DNA of 20,597 nt from Streptosporangiaceae bacterium (GCA_030041195.1 JASHOI010000217.1:1-20597); one strand, 5' to 3'. Shown: positions 6,428 to 13,827, numbered from the stretch's first letter. Notes: a model not told the origin generated them from the sequence alone. Made by a program: numbers and translations.

Positions 6428-7065
6428 CCCGTCCCGAGGTAGCGCAGGACCGCGAGCACGCGGCGGTGGTCCCGCTCGCCCGGCGCGAGGCCGAGCTTGG
6501 CGAAGATGTTGTTGATGTGCTTTTCGATCGCGCCGCCGCCGACCACCAGGGCGTCCGCGATCGCGGCGTTGGTCAGGCCCTCGGCCATCAGCGCCAGCAC
6601 CTCACGCTCCCGGGGCGTCAGGTCACCCAGCGGGTGACGGCTGCGGGCCAGCAGCTGCGCGACGACCTCGGGGTCGAGCGCGCTGCCGCCCTCGGCCACC
6701 CGGCGCAGCGCGTCGAGGAACTCCGCCACGTCGGACACCCGGTCCTTGAGCAGGTAGCCGACACCGTGCGGGCGGCCGGCGAGCAGCTCGGTTGCGTATC
6801 TTTCCTCCACCCACTGGGAGAGCACGAGCACGCCGGTGCCGGGCCACCGGTCGCGGACCAGCAGCGCGGCGCGCAGCCCCTCATCGGTGAACGTGGGCGG
6901 CATCCGGACGTCTATCACGCACGCGTCCGGGGCGGTCGCCGCGACCGCGCGGAGGAACTTCTCCGCGTCGCCCTCGGCGGCGACGACCTCGTGGCCGGCC
7001 TCGGCGAGCAGACTGGTCAGTCCCTCACGCAGCAGCACCGAGTCCTCGGCGATCGCTATCCGCAC
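6424..7065 (-). CDS. NarL/LuxR-family response regulator
   Basis: The 213-residue protein has a receiver domain: acidic pair IAEDS (Glu7, Asp8), phospho-acceptor VIDVRMP (Asp52), switch VLSQ (Ser83) and Lys107 in YLLKDR. A LuxR-type helix-turn-helix follows: LTPREREVLALMAEGLTNAAIAD (149-171) with recognition segment AIEKHINNIFAKLGL (179-193). The GTG at 7065 is chosen because the sequence starts directly with the first receiver strand. The frame is open further upstream but overlaps the kinase. The gap from the kinase stop is 10 bases, so the two are co-transcribed. In the receiver loop after Asp52 the sequence MPPTFTDEG matches this subfamily. Target genes are unknown; autoregulation of the operon is plausible. 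Confidence 0.93.
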   Translation of the reverse strand: MRIAIAEDSVLLREGLTSLLAEAGHEVVAAEGDAEKFLRAVAATAPDACVIDVRMPPTFTDEGLRAALLVRDRWPGTGVLVLSQWVEERYATELLAGRPHGVGYLLKDRVSDVAEFLDALRRVAEGGSALDPEVVAQLLARSRHPLGDLTPREREVLALMAEGLTNAAIADALVVGGGAIEKHINNIFAKLGLAPGERDHRRVLAVLRYLGTG

Positions 7066-7075
7066 GGCAGCTCGC

Positions 7076-8326
7076 TCATCCGCATGGGAGCACCGCCGAG
7101 ATGATCGTGGGCCCGCCGGACGGCGACTCGACCGACAGCGTGCCGTCGACGCCGGACACCCGGTCGGCCAGGCCGGACAGCCCGGCGCCGCGCGGGTCGG
7201 CGCCGCCGATCCCGTCGTCACTGATCACCACGTTGAGCGTGCCCGGATAGCCGTTCCCCTCCACCACCACGCTGGCCTGCGTGGCCCGCGAGTGCTTGGC
7301 CACGTTGGTGAGCGCCTCCGCGACGGTGAAGTACGCGACCGCCTCGACCGCGGGCTTGGGCCGTACCGGCACGTCCACGTGCATCGCGACCGGCACCGGG
7401 GACAGCGCGGCGAGGCCGGACAGGGCCGCGTCCAGGCCGCGGTCGGTCAGCACCGGCGGGTGCACGCCGCGCACCAGGTTCCGCAGCTCGATCAGCGCGG
7501 CCTTGGCCTCGGCGTGCGCCTGGTCGACCAGCACCCTGGCGGAGTCGACGTCGTCGGCGAACTTCGCCTTTGCCCGGCCCAGCTCCATCGCGAGCGCCAC
7601 CAGCCGCTGCTGGGCGCCGTCGTGCAGGTCGCGCTCGATGCGGCGCCGCTCGGCCTCGGCGGCGTCCACGACGCGTCCCCTGCTGACCTCAAGCTCCGCC
7701 ACTCGGCCGGCCAGGTCGCGCGGCGGGCCGAGCAGCCGGCGCGCCAGCGCCGCGTCCACGGCCGCGAGCCAGCAGGTGACCTTCGGCGCGGCGACCAGCA
7801 GGAGCAGGCCGGCAACGACCGATACCGCCGTCGGCAGCGGCCCGGTGTGCGCCGTGCCGCCGAGAGTGGGTCCCCCGCCGGGAAGCAGTCCGCCGTACAG
7901 CGGCAGCGTGAACATGGCCAGGCCGAGCGCCCAGATGCCAACGGTGATGAACGCGGCGACGCAGCTCAGCGGCAGGCGGAGCAGCCCGTAGCCGATGTTG
8001 CCCCAGGTCTGCCGCCCGGTGAGGGCGGCACGGCGTGGCACGAGCAGCCAGCGGTAGCGGCTGCCGGGAACGGTCGGCCACGCGGGTATCCGCTCGCCGA
8101 GCAGCACCGCGAACCTGGCCCGCTCGACGCCGGCGAGCCCGTCGGTGAACCGCAGCGTCAGGCCGAAGAGCGCCAGCCCGGCCAGCGCGAGCGGCAGGAA
8201 GGCGCTGCCGCAGGTGATGCCGATCGCGATGACCCAGAAGACCACAACCCCGATGGCCAGGCCGGCCAGGTGGTGAGTGAAGGCGAGCCAGGTGCGCGGC
8301 GACACCAGGCCGGGGATGAGGAACAT
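7076..8326 (-). CDS. Two-component sensor histidine kinase (HisKA_3, multi-pass sensor domain)
   Basis: The N-terminal half (1-200) has four hydrophobic segments near 18-38, 41-58, 118-140 and 165-188, the layout of the actinobacterial 'putative sensor' domain with almost no extracellular part. The dimerisation/phospho-acceptor helix is AEAERRRIERDLHDGAQQRL, with His235. The ATPase domain has an N box EALTNVAKHS (Asn341), DDGIGG (370-375) and GAGLSGLADRV (380-390). Length 416 is usual. It phosphorylates the response regulator encoded 10 bases downstream. The ATG at 8326 has no Shine-Dalgarno but sits seven bases after a TAGCGT box, suggesting a leaderless transcript. The signal may be membrane-borne, as in LiaS-like systems; this is inferred. 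Confidence 0.94.
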   Translation of the reverse strand: MFLIPGLVSPRTWLAFTHHLAGLAIGVVVFWVIAIGITCGSAFLPLALAGLALFGLTLRFTDGLAGVERARFAVLLGERIPAWPTVPGSRYRWLLVPRRAALTGRQTWGNIGYGLLRLPLSCVAAFITVGIWALGLAMFTLPLYGGLLPGGGPTLGGTAHTGPLPTAVSVVAGLLLLVAAPKVTCWLAAVDAALARRLLGPPRDLAGRVAELEVSRGRVVDAAEAERRRIERDLHDGAQQRLVALAMELGRAKAKFADDVDSARVLVDQAHAEAKAALIELRNLVRGVHPPVLTDRGLDAALSGLAALSPVPVAMHVDVPVRPKPAVEAVAYFTVAEALTNVAKHSRATQASVVVEGNGYPGTLNVVISDDGIGGADPRGAGLSGLADRVSGVDGTLSVESPSGGPTIISAVLPCG

Positions 8327-8333
8327 ACCAGAG

Positions 8334-8339
8334 ACGCTA
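8334..8339 (-). promoter_or_regulatory. Predicted -10 box of the kinase operon (leaderless)
   Basis: TAGCGT on the minus strand fits TANNNT and ends seven bases before the kinase ATG, placing the transcription start at the start codon. No good -35 box is seen at 17-18 bases. Confidence 0.45.
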
Positions 8340-8442
8340 GGTCATCGCGGACCAGGCCGGCTATCACGTCGGCCCCCGGAACCGAGGTTAGGCTAACCCC
8401 CCTGATTCGCAGGCAGACCCGCCACGGGGCTTAGCGTTCTGG

Positions 8443-8458
8443 CCCTTCGGCCAAAGGG
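8443..8458 (-). terminator. Possible terminator hairpin of the SDR gene
   Basis: CCCTT and AAGGG flank a six-base loop, 45 bases beyond the SDR stop codon. The stem is only 5 bp and no T tract follows. It could act on either strand. Confidence 0.3.
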
Positions 8459-8502
8459 TCAGCGATGGCCCGCTGGCGAGCCGCGGGAATGGGGCGGCGC
8501 GA

Positions 8503-9663
8503 CTAGCGCCAGCGCGAGCGACAGGGGATCTTGTCGCGGTCGCAGCGGTCCGCGTACTTCTCCGCGATCTCGGTGACTTCCTTGAGCAGGCCTTCCTCCA
8601 GCGTGACCGGGTCCAAGCCCATCTCGAGGAACTGCCGGTTCTCCACGAACAGGTCGTTCTCCGCGGCCTCGTTGCGCGGGTTGTCGACGTGGTCGATCTC
8701 CGCGCCGGTGATCGTGGAGACCAGCTCGGCAAGATCGCGGAGCCGGTGCGTCTCGGTCATCTGGTTGAGGATCTTGACCCGGTCGCCGTGCTTGGGCGGG
8801 TTGGTGATCGCCAGCTCGATGCAGCGCACGGTGTTGGTGATGTGGATGAAGGCGCGGGTCTGCCCGCCGGTGCCGTGCACGGTCAGCGGGTAGCCGATCG
8901 CGGCCTGCATCAGGAACCGGTTCAGCACGGTCCCGTAGTCGCCGTCATAGTCGAACCGGTTGATCAGCCTCTCGTCACGGCTGGTCTGGTCGGTCTGGGT
9001 CCCCCAGACGATGCCCTGGTGCAGGTCGGTGACCCGGACCTGGTCGTTCTTGTTGTAGTAGAAGAACAGCAGCTGGTCCTGGGTCTTGGTCATGTGGTAA
9101 ATGCTGCCCGGGTTGGCCGGGTACAGGATCTCCTGCTCGACCCGCCTGCCGTCGTCGGTCTGCACCTCGACCTTCAGGTATCCCTCGGGGATGCGCAGGC
9201 CCGCCGTGCCGTAGCCGTAGACGCCCATCGTGCCGAGGTGGACGACGTGGGTGTCGAGGCCCGACTCGACGACGGCGGCGAGCACGTTGTTGGTCGCATT
9301 GATGTTGTTGTTGACCGTGTAGCGCTTGTGCCACGAGCTTTTCATCGAGTACGGCGCGGCCCGCTGCTCGGCGAAGTGCACCACGGCGTCCGGCCGGTAG
9401 TCCTCAATCAGCGAGAGCAAGCGGTAATAGTTCTCGGCCACGTCGAACCGATGCCAGGTCAGCTCCTTGCCGCTGATCTCCTGCCAGGCCCGCAGCCGGA
9501 CGCTCATCGGGGAGATCGGCGTCAGCGAGCCAACCTCGAGCTCGTTGTCGATGTTGCGCCGGGAGAGGTTATCCACGATGACGACGTCGTGGCCCTTGTC
9601 TGACAGGTAGAGCGAGGTTGGCCATCCGCAGAAACCGTCGCCACCGAGCACCAGAATTCGCAA
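8503..9663 (-). CDS. sqdB: UDP-sulfoquinovose synthase-like NAD-dependent SDR enzyme
   Basis: The 386-residue protein is an extended SDR. The NAD-binding loop is GGDGFCG (7-13), with DNLSRR after the second strand. Catalytic residues appear as Thr145 in HLGTMGVYG and the Tyr189-x3-Lys193 pair in SIYHMTK. The blocks VTDLHQGIVWGTQTDQT, GTVLNRFLMQAAIGYPLTVHG and GGQTRAFIHITNTVRCIELA match SQD1/SqdB, which turns UDP-glucose and sulfite into UDP-sulfoquinovose, the donor for the sulfolipid SQDG. No glycosyltransferase (SqdX/SqdD) is nearby, so the end product is uncertain; a sulfosugar decoration or a related NDP-sugar reaction is possible. The TTG start at 9663 is supported by a perfect Shine-Dalgarno. 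Confidence 0.87.
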   Translation of the reverse strand: MRILVLGGDGFCGWPTSLYLSDKGHDVVIVDNLSRRNIDNELEVGSLTPISPMSVRLRAWQEISGKELTWHRFDVAENYYRLLSLIEDYRPDAVVHFAEQRAAPYSMKSSWHKRYTVNNNINATNNVLAAVVESGLDTHVVHLGTMGVYGYGTAGLRIPEGYLKVEVQTDDGRRVEQEILYPANPGSIYHMTKTQDQLLFFYYNKNDQVRVTDLHQGIVWGTQTDQTSRDERLINRFDYDGDYGTVLNRFLMQAAIGYPLTVHGTGGQTRAFIHITNTVRCIELAITNPPKHGDRVKILNQMTETHRLRDLAELVSTITGAEIDHVDNPRNEAAENDLFVENRQFLEMGLDPVTLEEGLLKEVTEIAEKYADRCDRDKIPCRSRWR

Positions 9664-9670
9664 CTTACTG

Positions 9671-9678
9671 CCTCCTTA
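9671..9678 (-). promoter_or_regulatory. Perfect Shine-Dalgarno fixing a TTG start
   Basis: TAAGGAGG on the minus strand is fully complementary to the 16S rRNA tail and ends seven bases before the TTG at 9663. It decides the start of the SDR gene, where no in-frame ATG precedes the NAD-binding strand. Confidence 0.85.
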
Positions 9679-9821
9679 TCCCAATCACTGTAAAGGCATG
9701 GCCATGCGCGAGTCTCGTCCTAGACATGAACACGTCTCACGGGGGACACGAGCTGGCCTGGCTGGACGCCCCGAGCGCTCATGTTCCTGCACGGTCATGG
9801 CCTGACCGGGCAGGCCCCGGC

Positions 9822-9827
9822 TACAGT
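9822..9827 (+). promoter_or_regulatory. Possible -10 box upstream of the lipoprotein gene
   Basis: TACAGT fits TANNNT. No consensus -35 is seen 16-18 bases upstream, and the predicted leader would be over 110 bases. Low confidence. Confidence 0.2.
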
Positions 9828-9953
9828 GGTGGCGGTCAATGGCGAGCCACGTGAGCTGGCCAGTTCCCTCGGGGCCACCGGTTCCCAAGATCGAGTCGCC
9901 GGTTGCCGCCCTCCGCGTGTCCGACAGCTGGGAGGTCGTCTCAGGCCGTGGTG

Positions 9954-10838
9954 ATGGCACCTGCCGCGCGCCGGGCGGCCGGCCTGTTAGGCGCGGCCGC
10001 CGTGGCGTGCGCGCTGGCCGGCTGCACCGGGCAGCACGCGTCCGCCCCTTCTGCGCCGTCCATCACGTCCTCGCCGGGCGCGGGCGGCCGGTCGGGTTCG
10101 GCGGGCACCTGGATTCTGACCAGGGCGGCGCTGTCCCAGCTGCTGTCCTACCCCTCGGTCGGCCCATGGCTGAAACGAGCCCACATCGATGAGCTGCTGC
10201 AGCCCGGGCAGCAGCCGCTGCGCGGGGTGGACGCGACGCCGGTGGTCAGCTTCTCCTCGGTCGCCGAGCTGCGAAGCACGCTGGCCGGCAACGCGCTGCC
10301 GGCCGGGACCCGGGCCGTTCTCTACGATCCCGAGGACTGGGCGTACACCCCGGCCGCCGAGCAGCGCGACCCCGTCCAGGCCGCGACCCAGGCCGCGGCG
10401 CTGGCGCGAGCCCACGGCCTGAAGATCATCGTCTCGCCGGCGATGAACCTCACCACGGTCCTGGATCCGGGCAACTCGGCGCCGCGCTGGCAGACGTTCC
10501 TGCAGTTGCAGATCGTCGGGCCCATGGCCAGGGCCGCCGGCACGGTGGAGTTGCAGGCACAGAGCCTGGAGCGGGATCCCACCGCCTATGCGACGTTCGT
10601 GCGCGAGGCCGCCGCGCAGGCCAGGGTCGCCAACCCGGACGTGACCGTGCTCGCGGGCCTGTCCACGAACCCCCCGGGCGCCGCCGTCGACAGCCAGCAG
10701 CTCACCGCCGCGATCCGGGCAAGCCGGGCGGATGTCGACGGCTATTGGCTGAACATCCCGGGCAACGGCGCGCGCTGCCCGACGTGCACAGCGGCGCAGC
10801 CCGCCGTTGCTGCCGCGGTCCTGAGCAACACCCTCTGA
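9954..10838 (+). CDS. Lipoprotein of unknown function, possibly TIM-barrel-like
   Basis: From ATG 9954 the product has 294 residues with a lipoprotein signal: RRAAGLLGAAAVACALAGC, lipobox LAGC with Cys24. In-frame GTG codons at 9948 and 9951 are alternatives; GGAGG at 9931-9935 is 12 bases from 9948. A Ser/Pro/Gly-rich linker precedes the folded part. Segments such as AVLYDPEDWAYTP, AALARAHGLKIIVSPAMNL, GPMARAAGTVELQAQSLE and DVTVLAGLSTNPPG look like alternating strands and helices of a (beta/alpha) barrel, resembling glycoside-hydrolase-like folds. No catalytic pair could be assigned. Two cysteines near the end (RCPTCT) may form a disulfide. Exported to the outer face of the membrane; role unknown. 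Confidence 0.8.
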   Translation: MAPAARRAAGLLGAAAVACALAGCTGQHASAPSAPSITSSPGAGGRSGSAGTWILTRAALSQLLSYPSVGPWLKRAHIDELLQPGQQPLRGVDATPVVSFSSVAELRSTLAGNALPAGTRAVLYDPEDWAYTPAAEQRDPVQAATQAAALARAHGLKIIVSPAMNLTTVLDPGNSAPRWQTFLQLQIVGPMARAAGTVELQAQSLERDPTAYATFVREAAAQARVANPDVTVLAGLSTNPPGAAVDSQQLTAAIRASRADVDGYWLNIPGNGARCPTCTAAQPAVAAAVLSNTL

Positions 10839-11172
10839 CCTGCGCCTTCATGCGCTCGATGGGTCGTACCCACCTATCCCTACCATGCTGATGACAGGGG
10901 TTGCTGGGCACGAGAGGATCATTCCCATGATTCTGGCCATCAGAATTTTTGGCCTTATCCCATTGCCTTTCACCCGGGATGATGCAACCATAAGGACCGA
11001 AAGGTTGGGATGGCAGGGTCCATACTACTCAGCCTAGCGGTTGGAGTACTTGGGGACGCAAGGGCAATCCCAAGAATTCGTACTGCTCGAGACGAAATAT
11101 AACTCACATACCGGGACAAGATAGGAGCCCATTACCAGCAAACCAGACCCCGCAGGACAAGGAGGGCCGGTC
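10839..11172. other. 334-bp noncoding region, less GC-rich than its surroundings
   Basis: No frame shows coding character. It contains an AT-rich hairpin with T tract near 10930-10950, a CAACC...GGTTG pair around 10988-11010, and a strong ribosome site just before 11173. A long leader of the small membrane protein is possible. No known riboswitch class was recognised. Confidence 0.5.
10930..10950 (+). terminator. Candidate intrinsic terminator after the lipoprotein gene
   Basis: ATTCTG and CAGAAT form a perfect 6-bp stem around the loop GCCAT, followed directly by a run of five T (10946-10950, the first also in the stem). It lies about 90 bases beyond the lipoprotein stop. The stem is AT-rich and weak for a GC-rich genome. 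Confidence 0.35.
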
Positions 11173-11439
11173 ATGCTAGCCATCGGAGCACTCGCACTCA
11201 TCACCGTCGCCGGCTTCGGACTGGTCCTCGTCGCCACTGTCGTGGTGGCGATCGGGGTCTGGCAGGAAGAGCGTCACTGGACCCTCAAGCACCGCAGGGC
11301 GCCCAGCGTGCTCGCCGCGCTGGCCCGGGTCATCCTCGGCCACTACGTGCGCAAGCACGATGACGATCCAGTTGCCGACACCTACCCGGACGACGCCCTC
11401 CCCTGGTACGAGCGGAGCGCCGGCCCGGGAAGGCAGTAA
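11173..11439 (+). CDS. Small single-pass membrane protein (88 aa)
   Basis: The ATG at 11173 follows a strong AAGGAGGG ribosome site about seven bases upstream. Residues 3-29 (AIGALALITVAGFGLVLVAT and on) form one membrane helix. The rest is charged and probably cytosolic: QEERHWTLKHRRAPSVLAALARVILGHYVRKHDDDP, then an acidic tail with YPDDALPWYERS. No family was recognised. It stands alone between a long noncoding stretch and a very strong hairpin, so it is probably its own transcription unit. The cluster of His, Lys and Asp residues (HYVRKHDDD) is striking, but no metal-binding motif can be claimed. Confidence 0.75.
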   Translation: MLAIGALALITVAGFGLVLVATVVVAIGVWQEERHWTLKHRRAPSVLAALARVILGHYVRKHDDDPVADTYPDDALPWYERSAGPGRQ

Positions 11440-11458
11440 CCAGCGGTCACCAAGGGCC

Positions 11459-11499
11459 GCTGCGGCCGTGCCATGGCCGGGGCGTGGCACGGCCGCAGC
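11459..11499. terminator. Perfect 14-bp stem hairpin (strong terminator)
   Basis: Arms 11459-11472 (GCTGCGGCCGTGCC) and 11486-11499 (GGCACGGCCGCAGC) are perfect reverse complements with a 13-base loop. It begins about 20 bases after the small membrane-protein stop. There is no real T tract, as is common for actinomycete terminators. It should insulate the LmbU-family gene from upstream transcription. Confidence 0.8.
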
Positions 11500-11505
11500 A
11501 CTGGT

Positions 11506-11534
11506 TTGCGACAGCGACAGATTTCTCTTATTTC
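11506..11534 (+). promoter_or_regulatory. Weak promoter candidate for the LmbU-family gene
   Basis: TTGCGA (11506-11511) and TATTTC (11529-11534) are separated by 17 bases, directly after the hairpin. The -10 lacks the final T. The leader would be roughly 95 bases. Confidence 0.25.
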
Positions 11535-11637
11535 AGCATTGAGCCGCGTATGAGCCGGGACGTCAGGCCAGACTATGAGCAACGGGGTCACGGGCCGCAG
11601 TGGGCGGCACGCCATCACATGCGCATCTGGGGGTGCC

Positions 11638-12240
11638 ATGTCCTCACTTCAGCCAGCCAAAAATCAGGACGGAAGGCTGCGCGTTGACCGTGTCGCGCTG
11701 ACCAAGCGCACGGCGCTGTTGCTGCCTGAAAATCTCCCGCTCGACAGCTGGAAGCAGATCGGCGAGCAGATCCACGTGATCTCCGACGCCTCCGCATGGT
11801 GGATCGGAGACTGGCTGCGCTTCGGCCGGGACAAGTACCCGGACCGCTACAAGCGCGCTCTCGCGGAAACCTCACTCGAGTACCAGACGCTGCGCAATTA
11901 CGCGTGGGTGGCCGGGCGGTTCGATGCGTCCCGCCGGCGGGATGCGCTGAGCTTCCAGCACCACCTGGAGGTCGCCGCGCTGCCCGAGGATCAGCAGGAT
12001 CTCTGGCTAGAGCGCGCCGAGCGATCCGGCTGGTCGAGAAATGTCCTCAGGGCCCAGCTACGCGGCGAGCGGGACGACGGCGCGGACGTGCGGCCGCTGC
12101 GCGTGTCCGCGGTGCAGCTGCGCGTGCCCCGGGAGCGGAGGCAACTCTGGCAGGATGCCGCCACAAAGGCCGAGCTCGGCTTGCAGGAATGGATGTCCGC
12201 GGTGCTGGACCTCGCAGCGCAGAGTGAGCTTGACGGCTAG
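11638..12240 (+). CDS. LmbU-family transcriptional regulator
   Basis: The 200-residue protein (ATG 11638; the frame is open from 11575) carries the LmbU-family core: LTKRTALLLPENLPLDSWKQ (21-40), IGEQIHVISDASAWWIGDWL (41-60), YPDRYKRALAETSLEYQTLR (67-86), NYAWVAGRF, and LSFQHHLEVAALPEDQQDLW. LmbU is the cluster-situated activator of lincomycin synthesis and binds DNA through a helix-turn-helix; homologues regulate other antibiotic clusters. The C-terminus (156-195, VSAVQLRVPRERRQLWQDAA and on) resembles a ribbon-helix-helix strand-helix-helix unit. A GGGGGT run precedes the ATG. No antibiotic synthase gene lies in this window. Its stop and the amidase stop share the palindrome CTAG. Confidence 0.87.
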   Translation: MSSLQPAKNQDGRLRVDRVALTKRTALLLPENLPLDSWKQIGEQIHVISDASAWWIGDWLRFGRDKYPDRYKRALAETSLEYQTLRNYAWVAGRFDASRRRDALSFQHHLEVAALPEDQQDLWLERAERSGWSRNVLRAQLRGERDDGADVRPLRVSAVQLRVPRERRQLWQDAATKAELGLQEWMSAVLDLAAQSELDG

Positions 12241-13661
12241 CGCACGAGCGGTGGAATGGTCCCGCCGTGCCCGGTGGCCGCCTCAAACGCATGGGCGATG
12301 CCGAGCAGGTCCCAGTCCGCGCGCCTGCGGCCGACGAGTTGCAGCCCCACCGGCAGGCCCTCGGGGGTGAACCCGGCGGGCACGGAGATCGCCGGGAGCC
12401 CGGTGACCGAGATCAGGTACGCGGACGCCATCCAGTCCAGGTACGTGTGCTGCGGGTGGCCGTCGATGTCGTGCACCCAGTCGAGGGTCACGTCGAACGG
12501 CACCACCTGGGTCACCGGGCAGGCGAGCACCTCGACGGTGCCGAAGAACGCGCTGATCCGCTCGGCGAGGGCGGCCTGCAGCAGGGTCGCACGGCTCAGG
12601 TCGGCCACGGTCACCTCACGGCCGCGCTCGATGTTCCAGGTCACGTTCGGCCCGACCTGGCCGGGATGCTCGTCGAGGAGCGGGCCGAGGTTGGTCAGGA
12701 ACCGGAACGCCCGCCAGGTGCGGAAGACGAAGTCGGCGCCGGACAGGTCCGGGGCCGCATCGACCACCTGGCAGCCCAGGTCGGCGAGTACCTGCCGGGC
12801 GGGAGCGAGCACCGCCCGCACCGCGGGCTCGACCGGCAGGCCGAGGTCGGCGCTCCACGCCACCCTCACCCCGCGCAGGTCCCGCGCCAGCAGGCCCGCG
12901 ATCTGATCGGGCCCGGCCGCCGGCGGCGTGGCATCGAGGGCGAGCGGCACCCGGGGGTCTGGGCCGGACACGACCGCGAGCAGCAGTGCCACGTCGGCGA
13001 CCGTTCGCGCCATCGGCCCCTCGACCGCGAGCACGTCGGCCACGTCGGAAAACGGCCAGCCGGGCACCCGGCCGGGCGACGGGCGCAGTCCGACCACGTT
13101 GCAGAAGCTGGCCGGGTTGCGCAACGATCCGCCGAGGTCGCCGCCGTCGGCGAGGCAGATCATGCGCGCTGCCAGCGCCGCGGCCGCGCCGCCGCTGCTG
13201 CCGCCCGCGCTCCGGCTCAGGTCGTAGGGGTTGCGGGTGGCACCGAACAGCGGGTTGACGGTGTGCGAGCCCGCGCCGAATTCCGGGACGTTGGTCTTGC
13301 CCAGGCTGATCGCGCCCGCCCCGGACATCCGCTGCACCACCAGCGCATCGTGGCCGGGCACGTTCTCGGCGAACAGCGGAGAGCCGTGGGTGGTGCGCAC
13401 GCCCGCGGTGTCGTGGAGGTCCTTGTGCGCCACGGGCAGGCCGTGCAGCGGGCCCGGCTCCTCCCCTCTCAGCAACGCCGCGTCCGCTGCCGTGGCCTTG
13501 GCCAGCGCCTCGTCGAAGGACCGGGTGACCACCGCGTTGACGTCCGAGTCGAACGCCTCGATCTGCGCGATGTGCGCGGCGATGACCTCGCGGGCCGACA
13601 CCTCCCGGCGGCGCAGCATCCCGGCCAGCGCGACCGCGTCATGAGCGCAGAGGTCCGCCAC
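12237..13661 (-). CDS. Amidase signature (AS) family hydrolase
   Basis: The 474-residue protein has the AS-family Ser-cisSer-Lys triad layout: Lys80 in GLPVAHKDLHD, the GGSSGG loop (153-158) and nucleophile Ser179 in GGDLGGSLRNPA. The usual motif is DTGGSIR, so Leu for Thr is a mild variation. The C-terminus has TGLPAISVPAGFTPEGLPVG and LQLVGRR, as in typical amidases of 460-490 residues. It hydrolyses an amide, but AS substrates vary widely and cannot be read here. GatA is unlikely because no gatB/gatC is nearby. The GTG start at 13661 is fixed by an upstream stop (13676-13674) and GGGAG (13672-13668) six bases before it. Divergent from the MetE-like gene. Confidence 0.9.
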   Translation of the reverse strand: MADLCAHDAVALAGMLRRREVSAREVIAAHIAQIEAFDSDVNAVVTRSFDEALAKATAADAALLRGEEPGPLHGLPVAHKDLHDTAGVRTTHGSPLFAENVPGHDALVVQRMSGAGAISLGKTNVPEFGAGSHTVNPLFGATRNPYDLSRSAGGSSGGAAAALAARMICLADGGDLGGSLRNPASFCNVVGLRPSPGRVPGWPFSDVADVLAVEGPMARTVADVALLLAVVSGPDPRVPLALDATPPAAGPDQIAGLLARDLRGVRVAWSADLGLPVEPAVRAVLAPARQVLADLGCQVVDAAPDLSGADFVFRTWRAFRFLTNLGPLLDEHPGQVGPNVTWNIERGREVTVADLSRATLLQAALAERISAFFGTVEVLACPVTQVVPFDVTLDWVHDIDGHPQHTYLDWMASAYLISVTGLPAISVPAGFTPEGLPVGLQLVGRRRADWDLLGIAHAFEAATGHGGTIPPLVR

Positions 13662-13761
13662 TTGGCACTCCCATCACGTCCACGGGCCGTTACCCGACGC
13701 AAGCGCGCAATGTCGCACGCCGGAACTTGCTCGCGACCCTACCCGCGGCGGCCGCGACGCA

Positions 13762-13794
13762 GCGACGTATGACATTCTTGGTCACGTACGTCGC
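13762..13794. promoter_or_regulatory. Nested inverted repeat upstream of the MetE-like gene
   Basis: GCGACGTA (13762-13769) and TACGTCGC (13787-13794) are perfect 8-bp arms. Inside them TGAC (13770-13773) and GTCA (13781-13784) form a second pair. The 33-bp dyad lies 34-66 bases before the ATG at 13828, between two divergent genes. It is probably an operator for one or both. Confidence 0.5.
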
Positions 13795-13827
13795 AGGAAA
13801 AGACAGAACGGGCCACCGAGGAGAGTC

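Noticed and set aside
6836..8434. 532-codon open frame on the plus strand across the kinase and regulator genes
   Set aside because: It is antisense to two clearly recognisable genes, is Arg/Gly/Pro-rich and low in family-like motifs. It is a by-product of high GC at third codon positions.
12237..13661. Amidase as GatA of the Glu-tRNA amidotransferase
   Set aside because: No gatB or gatC nearby and the active-site loop (GGDLGGSLRNPA) differs from the usual GatA form; an ordinary AS-family amidase is more likely.
12267..13772. 501-codon plus-strand frame opposite the amidase gene
   Set aside because: Antisense shadow of a gene with intact amidase motifs; no domain features.
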